The notes under the pieces are model-generated. The model made no database searches. It was not told the DNA's origin and worked only from the letters and a program-made list of their open reading frames with translations. A DNA stretch of 64,000 nucleotides, taken from NCBI GenBank assembly GCA_028284485.1, contig JANQRQ010000339.1, forward strand, positions 18,910 to 82,909, given 5' to 3'. The translations under genes were made by a program, and so were the position numbers. How positions within the stretch are numbered: the stretch's first letter is position 1; every line of letters starts with the position of its first letter. This DNA is from Planctomycetaceae bacterium. Its GTDB lineage: Bacteria; Planctomycetota; Planctomycetia; Planctomycetales; Planctomycetaceae. Of the stretch, positions 54,176 to 63,870 are shown in pieces.

Positions 54176-56500
54176 TCATTCCTCGATGGGATTTCCGACA
54201 GCATCGATGAGCAACGAAGCATCGATGCCCGGCATGTCGGTAGAACGGCGGACAGCATCGTGATCGGCGATCATCGAGTTCGCAGGATCGGTCGTCGGGG
54301 GCCCAACGTATTCAAAATTCGCTGTCAATAAGCCTTCGACAGCCATCTCGCCGGAATCCAGAGTTTCAACATCCGACATCTCAGGGTGCGACTTCGTCAC
54401 GATGCTGACCCCGGGAACAGTTAAAGATCCGCTCCCTTGGACCTCCATCGACCGCATCCAGTCGGCGGGCATATCGGTTCCCACAAAGTCGAAGAACGAA
54501 CCGCCAGGCGTGGCAAAGTCAAACACGCTATCGCTTGCCTCAACCAAAACATGCCCTCGGTGACGCTCAAAGCCGTGGGATACGTTGCGTACGAGTGACT
54601 GAGATCCGCGTATCGTCGAGCGAACAATTGAGATTCGAAAGCGGTCGCCGGTCGGAATCGCACCTCGAATCCCGATGTGCGATTCTCCCCCAATTTGAAG
54701 GCAATTCTCGCTTAGCAGAACAGCTGGACAACTTTGAAGGCGAATCGCCGTCGCGCAGTTGGACAGATTCAAGTTTCGAAAGTGCACATAGCTTCGAATG
54801 CGACTATGCGCATTCTGCAGTTGCCACTGAATAGCCGGCCCGAGAGACTGCTGAAGTGGGCGAGACACAGTTGCCTCGCATTCGCGGGCAAACGCACTAT
54901 TTGCGACAACGAGATCATGGGAGTGAACATCCAACATCACATCATCACTGGCCGGTTTCGAAGTGCTTGTGGCGGATTGCTCCCTGCGAAACCTCACATT
55001 TTCGATCAAAACCTGGTCTGCCCGGATTGTCAGTGAGTCGGCCCCCACGACAATTTCAGCGGGCGACTCGCCTGCACCTCTCAGTATGACGGAACCAGCG
55101 ATTGCAATGTCGGTCGCGGCAAAAGGTCGATTCCCAGACAAATGAATAATGCCATTCGAATCCGGAGGTGGAATTCTCTGCAAAGCTGCCTGGTGGGCAT
55201 CGGTGGCATCAGACGAATCGGGTGGCTGCACATCATTTTGCTGATGCGGCACCGCCGGGGCCCCCCGAAGCTTCGTGGCAACGTCGCTTGCAATGCTCAA
55301 CAGGTGGTTTCTCGCCCCCTGATCGACCAGCGTCAGCACGACGCCCGCCATGACCATTACGGTGACAATCAGGACGCTCCAGCGATCTCCAAAGGCCGTC
55401 GAAGAGTTTCTCCGAACGCGCGGCAGTGACGAATTAAATGTCGCCCGAAACTGCGACAGCTGCTTGCGACCGCTTCGGCTCAATGTGTGCCAATCGGATT
55501 TTGCCTGTTGAATGGTTGTCGGTCGCAGCGCTGGATCTCGACTCGTGAATCGCTGAATCGATTCGGCCAGCCACTGAGGAGTATCAGGAGCCCATTCGCG
55601 AACATCGATGACATCTCGCGTTTGATGCGCAGCCAACTTTGCGAGAGGATCGCCTGTCGAAAAGGGCGGTCTCCCAGCCAAGAGTTGCCAAAGCAGGCAA
55701 CCAAGAGTGTAAAGATCGGATGAAGCGGTCGGGGGATTTCCTGTGCCAATGAGTTCCGGAGCGACCCCTTCATATCTGTCCGGGGAATAGTTGCTGCGAA
55801 TCGTCAGTTCCGGCCTGGTCGCGGAGACGATTCCAGCATCGACAGCGACGACAACACCATTGACCGTCATCCGGATATTCCACGCACGTAAATCACCATG
55901 GACGATTCCCACTTCTTCGAGCGCAGCCAGCCCTCCCAAAATTTGCCGGCCAATCTCAGCAACGATAACAGCAGGAAATCTCCCACGCCGAATCAGCAGA
56001 TCCGCAAGTGTCGGGCCTGACACATAAAGGCTAAGAGTATTGAGCTGACCGGAAGTCTCATTCCAAGCGTGCGGCACGACTACCGACGGATGTTCAACAC
56101 GGCTTCCAACCGAAATAAGTTCGGCAAGCCTAGCAGAAACGTCTCGAACCTCTTCGGCGGCAAGGGACAACTGTTTGAGCACACAGCTCTCGGTGCCATC
56201 GAGCCTTCGAGCCAAGAACGTCTCACCCACTTCGCCTGCACCAAGCTGGTCGACCAGGAGACATGGACCGACTCGCAATTGTTGGCTGCGACCAGACTCG
56301 ATGATTCTGGCCTGAAATGTCGTCAATTTGCCGGCTTGAACGAGCGCGTCAATCCAAACCGAGTCAAACGCCGGGAGATCGCGGGCCAGTCTTTTGACAC
56401 GATGCCGACATCCACGCAGATCCCTCGCCGAGCAGATTTGAAACTCGGAAAGCAATGATTCCAGGTGTGGAGAAGGCGGCTCAAGCACTGCAGCAGGCAT
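54176..56500 (-). CDS. Atypical Ser/Thr protein kinase with membrane helix and beta-helix-like C-terminus
   Basis: 774 residues from ATG 56500 (TTG 56554 possible; neither has a clear ribosome site). An N-terminal helical region (EFQICSARDLRGC) is followed by a kinase domain with Gly loop GAGEVGE (86-92), K109 (CVLKQL), catalytic loop HGDLRAWN (201-208) in place of HRDLKxxN, and DAG (221-223) in place of DFG, then APE. One membrane helix (374-392) leads to a ~360-residue region with repeated beta-strand turns resembling right-handed parallel beta-helices. The catalytic Asp and Lys remain, so it may be weakly active or a signalling pseudokinase. The external part could sense sugars or surface ligands. 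Confidence 0.82.
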   Translation of the reverse strand: MPAAVLEPPSPHLESLLSEFQICSARDLRGCRHRVKRLARDLPAFDSVWIDALVQAGKLTTFQARIIESGRSQQLRVGPCLLVDQLGAGEVGETFLARRLDGTESCVLKQLSLAAEEVRDVSARLAELISVGSRVEHPSVVVPHAWNETSGQLNTLSLYVSGPTLADLLIRRGRFPAVIVAEIGRQILGGLAALEEVGIVHGDLRAWNIRMTVNGVVVAVDAGIVSATRPELTIRSNYSPDRYEGVAPELIGTGNPPTASSDLYTLGCLLWQLLAGRPPFSTGDPLAKLAAHQTRDVIDVREWAPDTPQWLAESIQRFTSRDPALRPTTIQQAKSDWHTLSRSGRKQLSQFRATFNSSLPRVRRNSSTAFGDRWSVLIVTVMVMAGVVLTLVDQGARNHLLSIASDVATKLRGAPAVPHQQNDVQPPDSSDATDAHQAALQRIPPPDSNGIIHLSGNRPFAATDIAIAGSVILRGAGESPAEIVVGADSLTIRADQVLIENVRFRREQSATSTSKPASDDVMLDVHSHDLVVANSAFARECEATVSRPLQQSLGPAIQWQLQNAHSRIRSYVHFRNLNLSNCATAIRLQSCPAVLLSENCLQIGGESHIGIRGAIPTGDRFRISIVRSTIRGSQSLVRNVSHGFERHRGHVLVEASDSVFDFATPGGSFFDFVGTDMPADWMRSMEVQGSGSLTVPGVSIVTKSHPEMSDVETLDSGEMAVEGLLTANFEYVGPPTTDPANSMIADHDAVRRSTDMPGIDASLLIDAVGNPIEE

Positions 56501-56905
56501 CCTTTCCCGCAAACGTGTCCACGAAACGAGGGCGAAACGCGGACGCGGTAGCAATTCGGTGAAGGTTATCCCAGATCAACCTGCACGAGACAAGATGAGA
56601 CTGCCGAATTGCCTGTTCCGACCAGCTCGCCGGAGCAAACAGTTTGACCATTGGGCTTGCCGGCCAGGCTGGAATCGGCCGCGATTCTGGAAGTTTGGCG
56701 GCCAAATCCGGCTGCGATCATGGCGGCCAACTGACCACACGAATTGGGTCCCCCCATTCCGTTCTCCTGCGGCGGCAATGCAGTGTAAATTTGGATCATG
56801 GGGCTTTTCATAAGGGATGGATGTTGCAACAATACCCGAGGATCGATATAGGAACGGGCGGCCAGCAGGTCGCAACTAGATTGGTATTCTCACTGGGGGG
56901 ATCGC
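56501..56905. other. Intergenic region between kinase and CBS gene
   Basis: About 400 bases between divergent genes, partly covered by the candidate small frame above. Otherwise I saw no RNA, repeat or terminator. Promoters of both genes are expected here. Confidence 0.35.
56566..56808 (-). CDS. Possible small unknown protein upstream of the kinase gene
   Basis: A minus-strand frame of 80 residues with ordinary-looking codon choice and a GGPNSCGQLAAMIAAGFGRQ segment. There is no ribosome binding site and I know no family, and it could be part of a longer lost gene. Reported only as a candidate. Confidence 0.25.
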   Translation of the reverse strand, partial: KSPMIQIYTALPPQENGMGGPNSCGQLAAMIAAGFGRQTSRIAADSSLAGKPNGQTVCSGELVGTGNSAVSSCLVQVDLG

Positions 56906-57391
56906 ATGAACGATGGGGCGGATGAGCTTCAGCTTTCGAGCATCCTAACCTCGACGACAGTCGGCGAAACAACGTTAACAGACGTCCCGATTCTGTCCGG
57001 TTCTGACACCATTGCCGCCGCGGCCGGCGAAATGCGTCAGCAAAGCCATGGCAGTGCCGTGGTTTGCGACGACGGGAAGCTGATCGGGATCTTCACCGAG
57101 CGCGATTTTTTGCGTGTGATCGCATCGGGAGGAGACATCGATTCGCCGGTTTCCAGCGTGATGACACGAAATCCACAGACCGTGACGACAAGTGACTCTT
57201 TATTCGATGCAATACGACTCATGGATGTCGGGGGTTACCGACGTGTCCCTGTGGTCGACACCGACGGTGCACCGGCCGGAATCGTTGACGTTAAAACGGC
57301 GACCCACTTTCTCGTCGAACATTTTCCCGCGGCCGTATATAACCAGGCCTCGCAGGCTCAATTGAACGCAAAGAACCGTGAAGGAGCCTGA
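56906..57391 (+). CDS. Tandem CBS-domain protein
   Basis: 161 residues, almost entirely a CBS pair: the first around TIAAAAGEMRQQSHGSAVV with GIFTERDFLRVI, the second around DSLFDAIRLMDVGGYRRVPV with GIVDVKTATHFL. CBS pairs bind adenosine nucleotides (AMP, ATP, SAM) and regulate partner proteins. The CBS gene is 122 bases upstream of korA on the same strand, and another CBS protein lies right after korB, so control of the oxidoreductase by energy charge is a plausible inference. A GGGGGG-rich ribosome site precedes the ATG. Confidence 0.9.
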   Translation: MNDGADELQLSSILTSTTVGETTLTDVPILSGSDTIAAAAGEMRQQSHGSAVVCDDGKLIGIFTERDFLRVIASGGDIDSPVSSVMTRNPQTVTTSDSLFDAIRLMDVGGYRRVPVVDTDGAPAGIVDVKTATHFLVEHFPAAVYNQASQAQLNAKNREGA

Positions 57392-57513
57392 TCGTCCTCT
57401 CCCATGACCACGCCATCGACAACCCACCGCATCTTTTTCTTCGCAATAACCGCCGCCATTATCAGCAATATTTTTCCGCGCGGCGCCAGAGAACTGCCAG
57501 GAGTTGAAGACTA

Positions 57514-59391
57514 ATGGCTTCGACCGACGTTTCGGCTTCTGAGGAAGTCAACGGTAAGAAACTGGAACAAGTTGAAACTGTTGTCATTCGGTTCTGCGGT
57601 GACAGCGGTGACGGCATGCAGCTTGCCGGCTCCCAAATGACCAACGTTTCTGCCGCATTCGGAAATGACGTGAGCACCTTGCCGGATTTTCCAGCGGAAA
57701 TTCGTGCTCCTGCGGGCTCTTTAGCGGGAGTCAGTGGCTTCCAGCTGAGCTTTTCTGCGCACGATATTTTCACGCCCGGCGACGAGGTTGATACGCTGGT
57801 CGCCATGAATCCCGCGGCATTAAAGACGAATCTCCGCGATTTGAAGCGCGGCGGCACATTGATCGTCAATGAAGATGCGTTCGATAAAAGCAACCTCGCG
57901 AAAGCTGGCTTTCAGGACAACCCGCTGGAAGATCACGAAGCCCTTTCCGGCTATTCGGTACATCGAGTGCCGATGACCCGACTGACTCGCGACGCCGTCT
58001 CGGGACTTGGGTTATCGCAACGCGAGGCCGATCGCTGCCGAAACTTCTTCGCCCTCGGGCTTGTCTATTGGTTGTATGAACGCGATGCGAAACCAACGGA
58101 AGACTGGGTCCGCGCCAAATTTGCCAAGAAACCGGAAATTGCCGAAGCCAACCTCCGCGCCCTGAAAGGTGGAGCCAATTACGGCTTTTCGACCGAGGCT
58201 TTTACGGTTCACTACCAGGTCGCCAAAGCCAAGCTCGCGCCAGGTAAATATCGAAAAATCACCGGCAACGAAGCAGTCGCATTCGGCTTGGTAACCGCCG
58301 CCAAATTGGCAGGAAAAAGCCTGTTTTATGGTGGTTATCCGATCACGCCGGCCAGCGATATTTTGCATGAATTGTCCCGCTTTAAGTCATTCGGCGTTCG
58401 GACATTTCAGGCCGAAGATGAAATCGCGGCCATGTCTTCTATCGTGGGTGCGGCCTTCGGAGGTGAATTGGCCGTCACTGCCAGTAGTGGGCCGGGCATC
58501 TGCCTCAAAGGGGAGGCGATGGGGCTGGGCCTGATGACTGAGTTACCCATGGTCATTATCGACGTGCAGCGGGGTGGTCCCAGTACAGGCCTGCCGACGA
58601 AAACCGAACAGTCGGACCTACTGTTGGCAATGTTCGGCCGCAACGGCGACTCTCCATTGCCGATTGTGGCAGCGCGCAGTCCCGGCGATTGTTTCTACAT
58701 GATTCAAGAAGCGATGCGCATCGCCGTCGAATATATGGTACCGGTCATCTTTCTTTCCGACGGATACATTGCCAATGGAGCGGAGCCATGGCGTATTCCA
58801 GAAGTTTCGGAACTTAAGCCGATCAAGGTGACGCATCCCGCGGATCGCGACGGTGAGGACGAGTTCCTCCCGTACAAGCGAAATGACAAGTTGTCACGAC
58901 CATGGGCGATTCCCGGTACGGAAGGACTCGAACATCGTGTGGGTGGCTTGGAGAAGGCCGATGTCACCGGCCATGTGGAATACTCCCCCGTCAATCACCA
59001 GCATATGACGGAAGTTCGATCGAACAAGGTCGACCGAGTCGCTGACAGCATTCCCGAGCTGGTCGTCGACGGACCGGAATCCGGAAAACTCCTTGTCTTA
59101 AGTTGGGGAGGGACCTGGGGGGCTGTTCGAACAGCCGTTCAAAAATGTAACGCCAATGGAGCATCGGTCGCTCATGCCCATTTGCAGTATATCAACCCCT
59201 TCCCGAAGAACTTGGGAGATATCATCGGGCGATTCGAGCGAGTGCTTATCCCCGAACTCAACACGGGTCAGTTGCGGCTATTGATTCGTGCCAGGTTTTT
59301 GGTCGATGCCGTTGGATATAACAAAGTTCAAGGCAAGCCGTTTCTCGTTAGCGAACTGACTGACCAAATCACATCGATGCTGGAAGACTGA
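57514..59391 (+). CDS. korA: 2-oxoacid:acceptor oxidoreductase subunit alpha (2-oxoglutarate:ferredoxin type)
   Basis: 625 residues. The gamma domain leads the chain ([19 protein letters not shown]), followed by the alpha domain with [38 protein letters not shown] and [19 protein letters not shown]. This is the fused gamma-alpha arrangement of KorA. With KorB it oxidatively decarboxylates a 2-oxoacid to an acyl-CoA using thiamine diphosphate and ferredoxin, typically 2-oxoglutarate in the TCA cycle. AGGAG lies ~10 bases upstream. korB starts 5 bases after its stop. Confidence 0.93.
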   Translation: MASTDVSASEEVNGKKLEQVETVVIRFCGDSGDGMQLAGSQMTNVSAAFGNDVSTLPDFPAEIRAPAGSLAGVSGFQLSFSAHDIFTPGDEVDTLVAMNPAALKTNLRDLKRGGTLIVNEDAFDKSNLAKAGFQDNPLEDHEALSGYSVHRVPMTRLTRDAVSGLGLSQREADRCRNFFALGLVYWLYERDAKPTEDWVRAKFAKKPEIAEANLRALKGGANYGFSTEAFTVHYQVAKAKLAPGKYRKITGNEAVAFGLVTAAKLAGKSLFYGGYPITPASDILHELSRFKSFGVRTFQAEDEIAAMSSIVGAAFGGELAVTASSGPGICLKGEAMGLGLMTELPMVIIDVQRGGPSTGLPTKTEQSDLLLAMFGRNGDSPLPIVAARSPGDCFYMIQEAMRIAVEYMVPVIFLSDGYIANGAEPWRIPEVSELKPIKVTHPADRDGEDEFLPYKRNDKLSRPWAIPGTEGLEHRVGGLEKADVTGHVEYSPVNHQHMTEVRSNKVDRVADSIPELVVDGPESGKLLVLSWGGTWGAVRTAVQKCNANGASVAHAHLQYINPFPKNLGDIIGRFERVLIPELNTGQLRLLIRARFLVDAVGYNKVQGKPFLVSELTDQITSMLED

Positions 59392-59396
59392 ACCCC

Positions 59397-60416
59397 ATGA
59401 GTGTTGAACTGCCTGTGTTGTCGGCCAAGGATTTCGCGAGCGACCAAGAGATTCGCTGGTGCCCAAGGTGCGGTGATTACTCGATCTTGGCGCAGATGAA
59501 AAAGGTCCTTCCCACTCTCGGTATTCCGCGAGAAAAATTCGTGTTTGTGTCTGGAATTGGCTGCTCGAGCCGATTTCCGTACTACATGAACACCTACGGT
59601 TTTCATGGCATCCACGGACGGGCACCAGCCATTGCAACCGGTTTGAAGGTCAGTCGACCAGACTTGCAAGTGTGGGTGATCACCGGTGACGGCGACGCTT
59701 TGTCAATCGGTGGAAATCATTTGTTGCACGCAATTCGGCGTAATGTGGGCATCAAAATCATCCTATTCAACAATCAAATCTACGGCCTCACGAAAGGCCA
59801 ATACTCTCCGACAAGCCCGTTGGGGAAGCGAACCAAGAGTACTCCATTGGGCTCGGTCGACAATCCCCTTAGCCCGATCAGCGTTGCAATTGGCTCGGAA
59901 GCAACATTCGTTGCGCGTTCCGTTGATGTCGACATCAAACACCTGACGGAAACCTTGGAACGCGCTGCCCATCACCAGGGCACGGCATTCGTCGAAGTCT
60001 ACCAAGACTGCAACGTTTTTAACTCTGGCGCATTCTATTACGCCTCCAAGAAAGGCGAAAAGGAAGAAAACGTCGTCTATTTGGAGCACGGCAAGCCCTT
60101 GATTTTCGGCAAAAACCGGGACAAAGGGATTCGCGTCAATGAGGGAAATCGACCGGAAGTCGTCGAACTTGGAAGCGGCATTAATGAAGATGATTTGCTG
60201 TTCCATGACGAATTGGCGACCGAACCAAGCTTGGCATTTATGCTGGCGAGAATGCGTAGCCCCGAGTTCCCCGAGCCACTCGGAGTGTTTCGCGCAGTCG
60301 AAAGACCGGTTTACGATCGGGAAGTCAACGCCCAAATTGTTCAAGCGCAAGAATCGAGCGGCGAAGGCGACCTCACCAAACTATTCCACAGTGGCGACAC
60401 GTGGACCGTGGAATAA
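59397..60416 (+). CDS. korB: 2-oxoacid:ferredoxin oxidoreductase subunit beta
   Basis: 339 residues. It carries a cluster-type CxxC (WCPRCGDYSIL), the SGIGCSSRFPYYM segment, a thiamine-diphosphate motif (TGDGDALSIGGNHLLH through NNQIYGLTKGQYSPTS) and the usual beta-subunit ending. The pair with KorA gives a two-subunit enzyme, the form found in many bacteria. Its tail (EDDLLFHDE to the end) is the extra C-terminal region of this type. Oxygen sensitivity is expected for the iron-sulfur cluster. A CBS-zinc-ribbon gene follows 51 bases later. Confidence 0.94.
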   Translation: MSVELPVLSAKDFASDQEIRWCPRCGDYSILAQMKKVLPTLGIPREKFVFVSGIGCSSRFPYYMNTYGFHGIHGRAPAIATGLKVSRPDLQVWVITGDGDALSIGGNHLLHAIRRNVGIKIILFNNQIYGLTKGQYSPTSPLGKRTKSTPLGSVDNPLSPISVAIGSEATFVARSVDVDIKHLTETLERAAHHQGTAFVEVYQDCNVFNSGAFYYASKKGEKEENVVYLEHGKPLIFGKNRDKGIRVNEGNRPEVVELGSGINEDDLLFHDELATEPSLAFMLARMRSPEFPEPLGVFRAVERPVYDREVNAQIVQAQESSGEGDLTKLFHSGDTWTVE

Positions 60417-60467
60417 CTCATTTGTGAGTGCAATGAACATTTCGTTCAATTCGTCGGAGATCGTCTC

Positions 60468-60989
60468 ATGATCTGTCCCGATTGCGGATATGACAATATC
60501 GACGGCGTTGTCGACTGCGAAGCTTGCGGTCAACCGCTCGTTGATTTCGACCCCTCGGGGGGCGAGCTTGAACGGTCGATTACACGCCACTTGGTCGATG
60601 TACTTTGCCCCAAAACTCCTGTCTCGATTGAATCGACGTGCACAACGCGCGAAGCAATCCAAACACTGGTTGACAACAAAATCGGCTGTTTGCTGGTCGT
60701 GCAATCCGGAACATTAATCGGTGTCTTCTCGGAAAGGGACGTGCTCAACAAGATTTCGACCGATTTGAACCGTCTCGACCAACCCGTGATGGATTTCATG
60801 ACGTCTTCCCCCCAGACCATCACAAAACACGAAACGATTGCTTATGCCCTCCATGCCATGGACCTGGGTGGATACCGTCATCAACCTGTTGTTGACGAAA
60901 CCGGGCAACCGACTGGAATCATCTCGATCCGCGACATATTGCGTTTTCTTTGCATTCGCTTCGGCGAGATTCGATCGAAGGCCAGCTAA
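60468..60989 (+). CDS. Zinc-ribbon plus tandem CBS-domain protein
   Basis: 173 residues. An N-terminal zinc ribbon with two CxxC pairs (CPDCGYDNIDGVVDCEACG) is followed by two CBS domains (TREAIQTLVDNKIGCLLVV with GVFSERDVL; TIAYALHAMDLGGYRHQPVV with GIISIRDILRFL). It would sense adenosine nucleotides. It sits 51 bases downstream of korB, while another CBS protein is upstream of korA, making the korAB locus unusually rich in nucleotide sensors. GGAG is 8 bases before ATG. Confidence 0.9.
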   Translation: MICPDCGYDNIDGVVDCEACGQPLVDFDPSGGELERSITRHLVDVLCPKTPVSIESTCTTREAIQTLVDNKIGCLLVVQSGTLIGVFSERDVLNKISTDLNRLDQPVMDFMTSSPQTITKHETIAYALHAMDLGGYRHQPVVDETGQPTGIISIRDILRFLCIRFGEIRSKAS

Positions 60990-61088
60990 CTGCGACAGAT
61001 CATCACCATCGCATCGCCATGATTCGGCACGCGAATTCGATTGGTCGACCATTCGGATCCCTGCCTCTCCATCTGTTTCGACAGAAAC

Positions 61089-61889
61089 ATGAACATTCTC
61101 ATTCTCGGACAGGCCGATGCTGCGGAAATGGCGACCGCGCGTGCCGTGTTGGAATCGGGCAACGCGGCAATTGACATTATCCGCAAGTGCGACATTTCCT
61201 CGGCGATGTCTCACTGCAAAACGACTGATTCGATTCCAGAGCTTGTCGTCGTATTTCTCGAGTGGCCCGATCAGTTTCCACGGGATCAAGTCGAGCAACT
61301 AATCGGTTTGCTTCCTCTTGCAAGATGGGTCGTCTGCTGTGGTGCTTGGTGCGAGTCGATCGGGCGAAACAGCCTCGTTTGGCCGACGGCCATTCGCGTG
61401 CCGGCTCGCGATGGCGACATTCGAATTGCCCGAGAGATCGATGTCATCCAAGGCAAAAGAAACTCCCTACCATTAACAGCCTCGCGAGAGGAAGCATACG
61501 CGTACGACAATTCCCCCTGCCCTTTGCATGTTGGTAGCAAATTCGCCGTCGAGGTAAGATCGCCCGACCAAGCATACCAGCAATCAATTCTGGATATCCT
61601 GCGCAGGCACAACCTAGCATCGATGGACTCGCCTCAACCGGCAGGGCCCGATGTGATTATTTGGGATTTGGATCCGTACGATTCGGGGACGTTTAATCGT
61701 GTTCGAGCCTGCTGCGCTGCGGACAACATTCCGATTATTGGAACAATGGGGGTCGTCTACCCCGAAGACTTGCAAGCCCTTACCTCAATCGGCGTTCTCG
61801 ATGTCATTTCGAAACTGGCGCCGGCAGAACGACTCGTCCGATTGCTCTTGGATTTGCAGGGCCCGATAAACTCGTTGGCCGCTGGATAG
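61089..61889 (+). CDS. Receiver-like protein of planctomycete type, unknown partner
   Basis: 266 residues from ATG 61089, the start of a receiver-like first strand (MNILILGQADAAEMATA); the frame is open upstream without support. Two alpha/beta modules are suggested: the first with PELVVVFLEWPDQFPRD and LPLARWVVCCGAWCESIGR, the second with FAVEVRSPDQAYQQSILDIL and PDVIIWDLDPYDSGTF ending in GVLDVISKLAPAERLVRLL. I see no canonical phosphoacceptor Asp in the first module. It may act as a receiver-like signalling adaptor, but function is not established. Confidence 0.7.
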   Translation: MNILILGQADAAEMATARAVLESGNAAIDIIRKCDISSAMSHCKTTDSIPELVVVFLEWPDQFPRDQVEQLIGLLPLARWVVCCGAWCESIGRNSLVWPTAIRVPARDGDIRIAREIDVIQGKRNSLPLTASREEAYAYDNSPCPLHVGSKFAVEVRSPDQAYQQSILDILRRHNLASMDSPQPAGPDVIIWDLDPYDSGTFNRVRACCAADNIPIIGTMGVVYPEDLQALTSIGVLDVISKLAPAERLVRLLLDLQGPINSLAAG

Positions 61890-62185
61890 GGAAACGCGAG
61901 GTTTTCGACCGCCAGAAAGCAACACAATCCGCCGATCTCGGCTTTGGCATTCGGCCGCGATATTGGTCGGACTTTGGGGCTTACGGTTTCGCCTCACAGC
62001 GTCGCCCCGCTTGAACGCTGTACGGTTGGAGACTATATTCAAACCGTTCTGCGCGTTCGTATTTGTTGCCTCGGCCCCAATAGGGCCTTCTCCCGTCTCT
62101 AGCCTGATGCCCTGCAATTCGCCGCGCTGACAACAAATCGCCAACCAAAAACATACCTATCGCTGATACCAGGAATTCGCAGGTC
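61890..62185 (+). other. Intergenic stretch before the YrdC/phosphatase fusion
   Basis: 296 bases. A minus-strand frame crosses it, but it overlaps the preceding gene and has no start signal. No hairpin terminator was seen. Confidence 0.4.
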
Positions 62186-63313
62186 ATGCCCACTGTTGTC
62201 GCGATCCGTCAGTCAGACGATCCCCGCGATATTGTCCACCAAGCCGTCCAACATCTCTCGAACGGCGATTTGGTGGCTTTGCCGACAGAAACAGTATACG
62301 TTGTCTGCGCAAACGCCTTAAACATCCAGTCAGTCAAGCATCTGAATGATGCCTTGGGCTCGAATGGTGGGCTGACAGTTGCGTTGAAATCGCATGAACA
62401 AGCGAGGGATTTTCTCCCGAAGATTTCAACGCTTGGGAAGAAGCTGGCACGACGATGTTGGCCTGGACCTGTGGTCTTATCGTTCGCGTCGGCGGAGGCG
62501 GGGGGCATTTTTGATTCACTTCCCCAAGAAACTCGCGAAATCCTGACTGACCAAGGGGAAATCCATTTGCGGGCACCGGCAAACCAGGTTTTTGTCGACG
62601 TGGCGAATCTCTTGCCTGCTCCGCTGGTTGTAACGCCCGACTGTAACAAGGAATTCTCCCCAGCACGATCTGCTGATGACATCATCGAGAAATTCGGCCC
62701 CAAAATCGAATTCGTTATCGATGCGGGTCACTCGAGATATGGCAACAACTCAACAGTGGTACGCATCGAAAATGGCCATTGGGAGATTGCGACACCGGGA
62801 GTGGCCAGCGAAACGACAATTTCTCGGTTGGCCAGCGACGTCTATTTGTTCGTATGCACTGGGAACACATGTCGAAGTCCAATGGCGGAAGGTTTGTTTC
62901 GCAAAATCCTTTCCGAAAAGTTAGAATGTCAGGAAGATGAACTTATCGACCGCGGATTTGTGATCGCTTCTGCGGGCATCTCGGCGCCGGTTGGATTTCC
63001 CGCCAGCCCCGAATCTGTCGAGTTGCTACAGCAACAAGGAATCGATCTTTGCGGGCATGAGAGCCAGCCATTAACTCCAGAGCTACTGGCACAATCCGAC
63101 CACATCTTCGCAATGACCCGTGGACATGTGGCCGCAATACTTTCCGGATTCCCAGAGATATCGGAACGGGTCCACTTGCTGGCCCGCAACGGATCAGATA
63201 TCAGTGACCCGATTGGTGGTGGTATGGAAGACTACCGACGATGCCAGGCTGAAATTGAATCGAACGTGCGAGCCATCATTTCAGAGATCGAGTATCACCC
63301 ACATTCAAGCTAA
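62186..63313 (+). CDS. Degenerate YrdC/Sua5-like domain fused to low-molecular-weight protein tyrosine phosphatase
   Basis: 375 residues. The N-terminal ~210 residues follow the YrdC fold (DLVALPTETVYVVCANALN, RRCWPGPVVLSFA, NSTVVRIENGHWEIATPG). They lack the KxRP motif (LNDALGSNGG there) and the SAN motif (TPDCNKE instead of APSAN), so threonylcarbamoyl-AMP synthesis is doubtful. The C-terminal domain is an LMW phosphatase with CTGNTCRS (C224 to R230) and the later general-acid Asp in DPIGGG. An intact Sua5 is elsewhere in the window. rpiB starts 6 bases after the stop, a known neighbour of such phosphatases. Confidence 0.88.
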   Translation: MPTVVAIRQSDDPRDIVHQAVQHLSNGDLVALPTETVYVVCANALNIQSVKHLNDALGSNGGLTVALKSHEQARDFLPKISTLGKKLARRCWPGPVVLSFASAEAGGIFDSLPQETREILTDQGEIHLRAPANQVFVDVANLLPAPLVVTPDCNKEFSPARSADDIIEKFGPKIEFVIDAGHSRYGNNSTVVRIENGHWEIATPGVASETTISRLASDVYLFVCTGNTCRSPMAEGLFRKILSEKLECQEDELIDRGFVIASAGISAPVGFPASPESVELLQQQGIDLCGHESQPLTPELLAQSDHIFAMTRGHVAAILSGFPEISERVHLLARNGSDISDPIGGGMEDYRRCQAEIESNVRAIISEIEYHPHSS

Positions 63314-63319
63314 CAATCC

Positions 63320-63763
63320 ATGAAAATTGCCGTTGCCAGCGACCACCGTGGATTCACGGTGAAAGGCAAGATCCTCACATTCCTTTCCGAGGCGGGTCAC
63401 GAAGCTATCGACTTCGGGCCGGACAGCCCGAAGAGTGTTGATTACCCCGATTTTGCTGCAAAAGTTGCCAACGCAGTCTCCAATGTCGAGGTTGACCGTG
63501 GGATCCTCGTTTGTGGCACGGGAATGGGCATGTGCATCGTCGCCAATAAATTCCAAGGGGTCCGTGCTGCGCCTTGCCACGACGACCTCACTGCCGAAAT
63601 GAGTAGGCTCCACAACGACGCCAACATCTTGTGTCTCTCGGCAGATCTGCTGGGCGACAGGCTCGTGAACCGTATGGTTGAAATCTGGCTCAAGACGGAA
63701 TTCGAAGGTGGGCGTCACGCCCGCCGGCTCAAAAAGATTGCCAAGTTTGAGCAGCGTGACTGA
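63320..63763 (+). CDS. rpiB: Ribose-5-phosphate isomerase B
   Basis: 147 residues, normal length. RpiB/LacAB motifs: ASDHRGFTVKG, DYPDFAAKVA, GILVCGTGMGMCIVANKF with the catalytic C65, and APCHDD. It interconverts ribulose-5-phosphate and ribose-5-phosphate in the pentose phosphate pathway. It starts 6 bases after the phosphatase fusion, so they share an mRNA. Confidence 0.94.
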   Translation: MKIAVASDHRGFTVKGKILTFLSEAGHEAIDFGPDSPKSVDYPDFAAKVANAVSNVEVDRGILVCGTGMGMCIVANKFQGVRAAPCHDDLTAEMSRLHNDANILCLSADLLGDRLVNRMVEIWLKTEFEGGRHARRLKKIAKFEQRD

Positions 63764-63870
63764 TTTCAAGCCGCCAAACACTTTTCATGACCTGCGGATC
63801 ATTGTATCGTCGTGGCGCGGCAAAATGGTGCTTTGCCGGTTGATCCCTAGGGCACTCGAGGATGGAGCTC

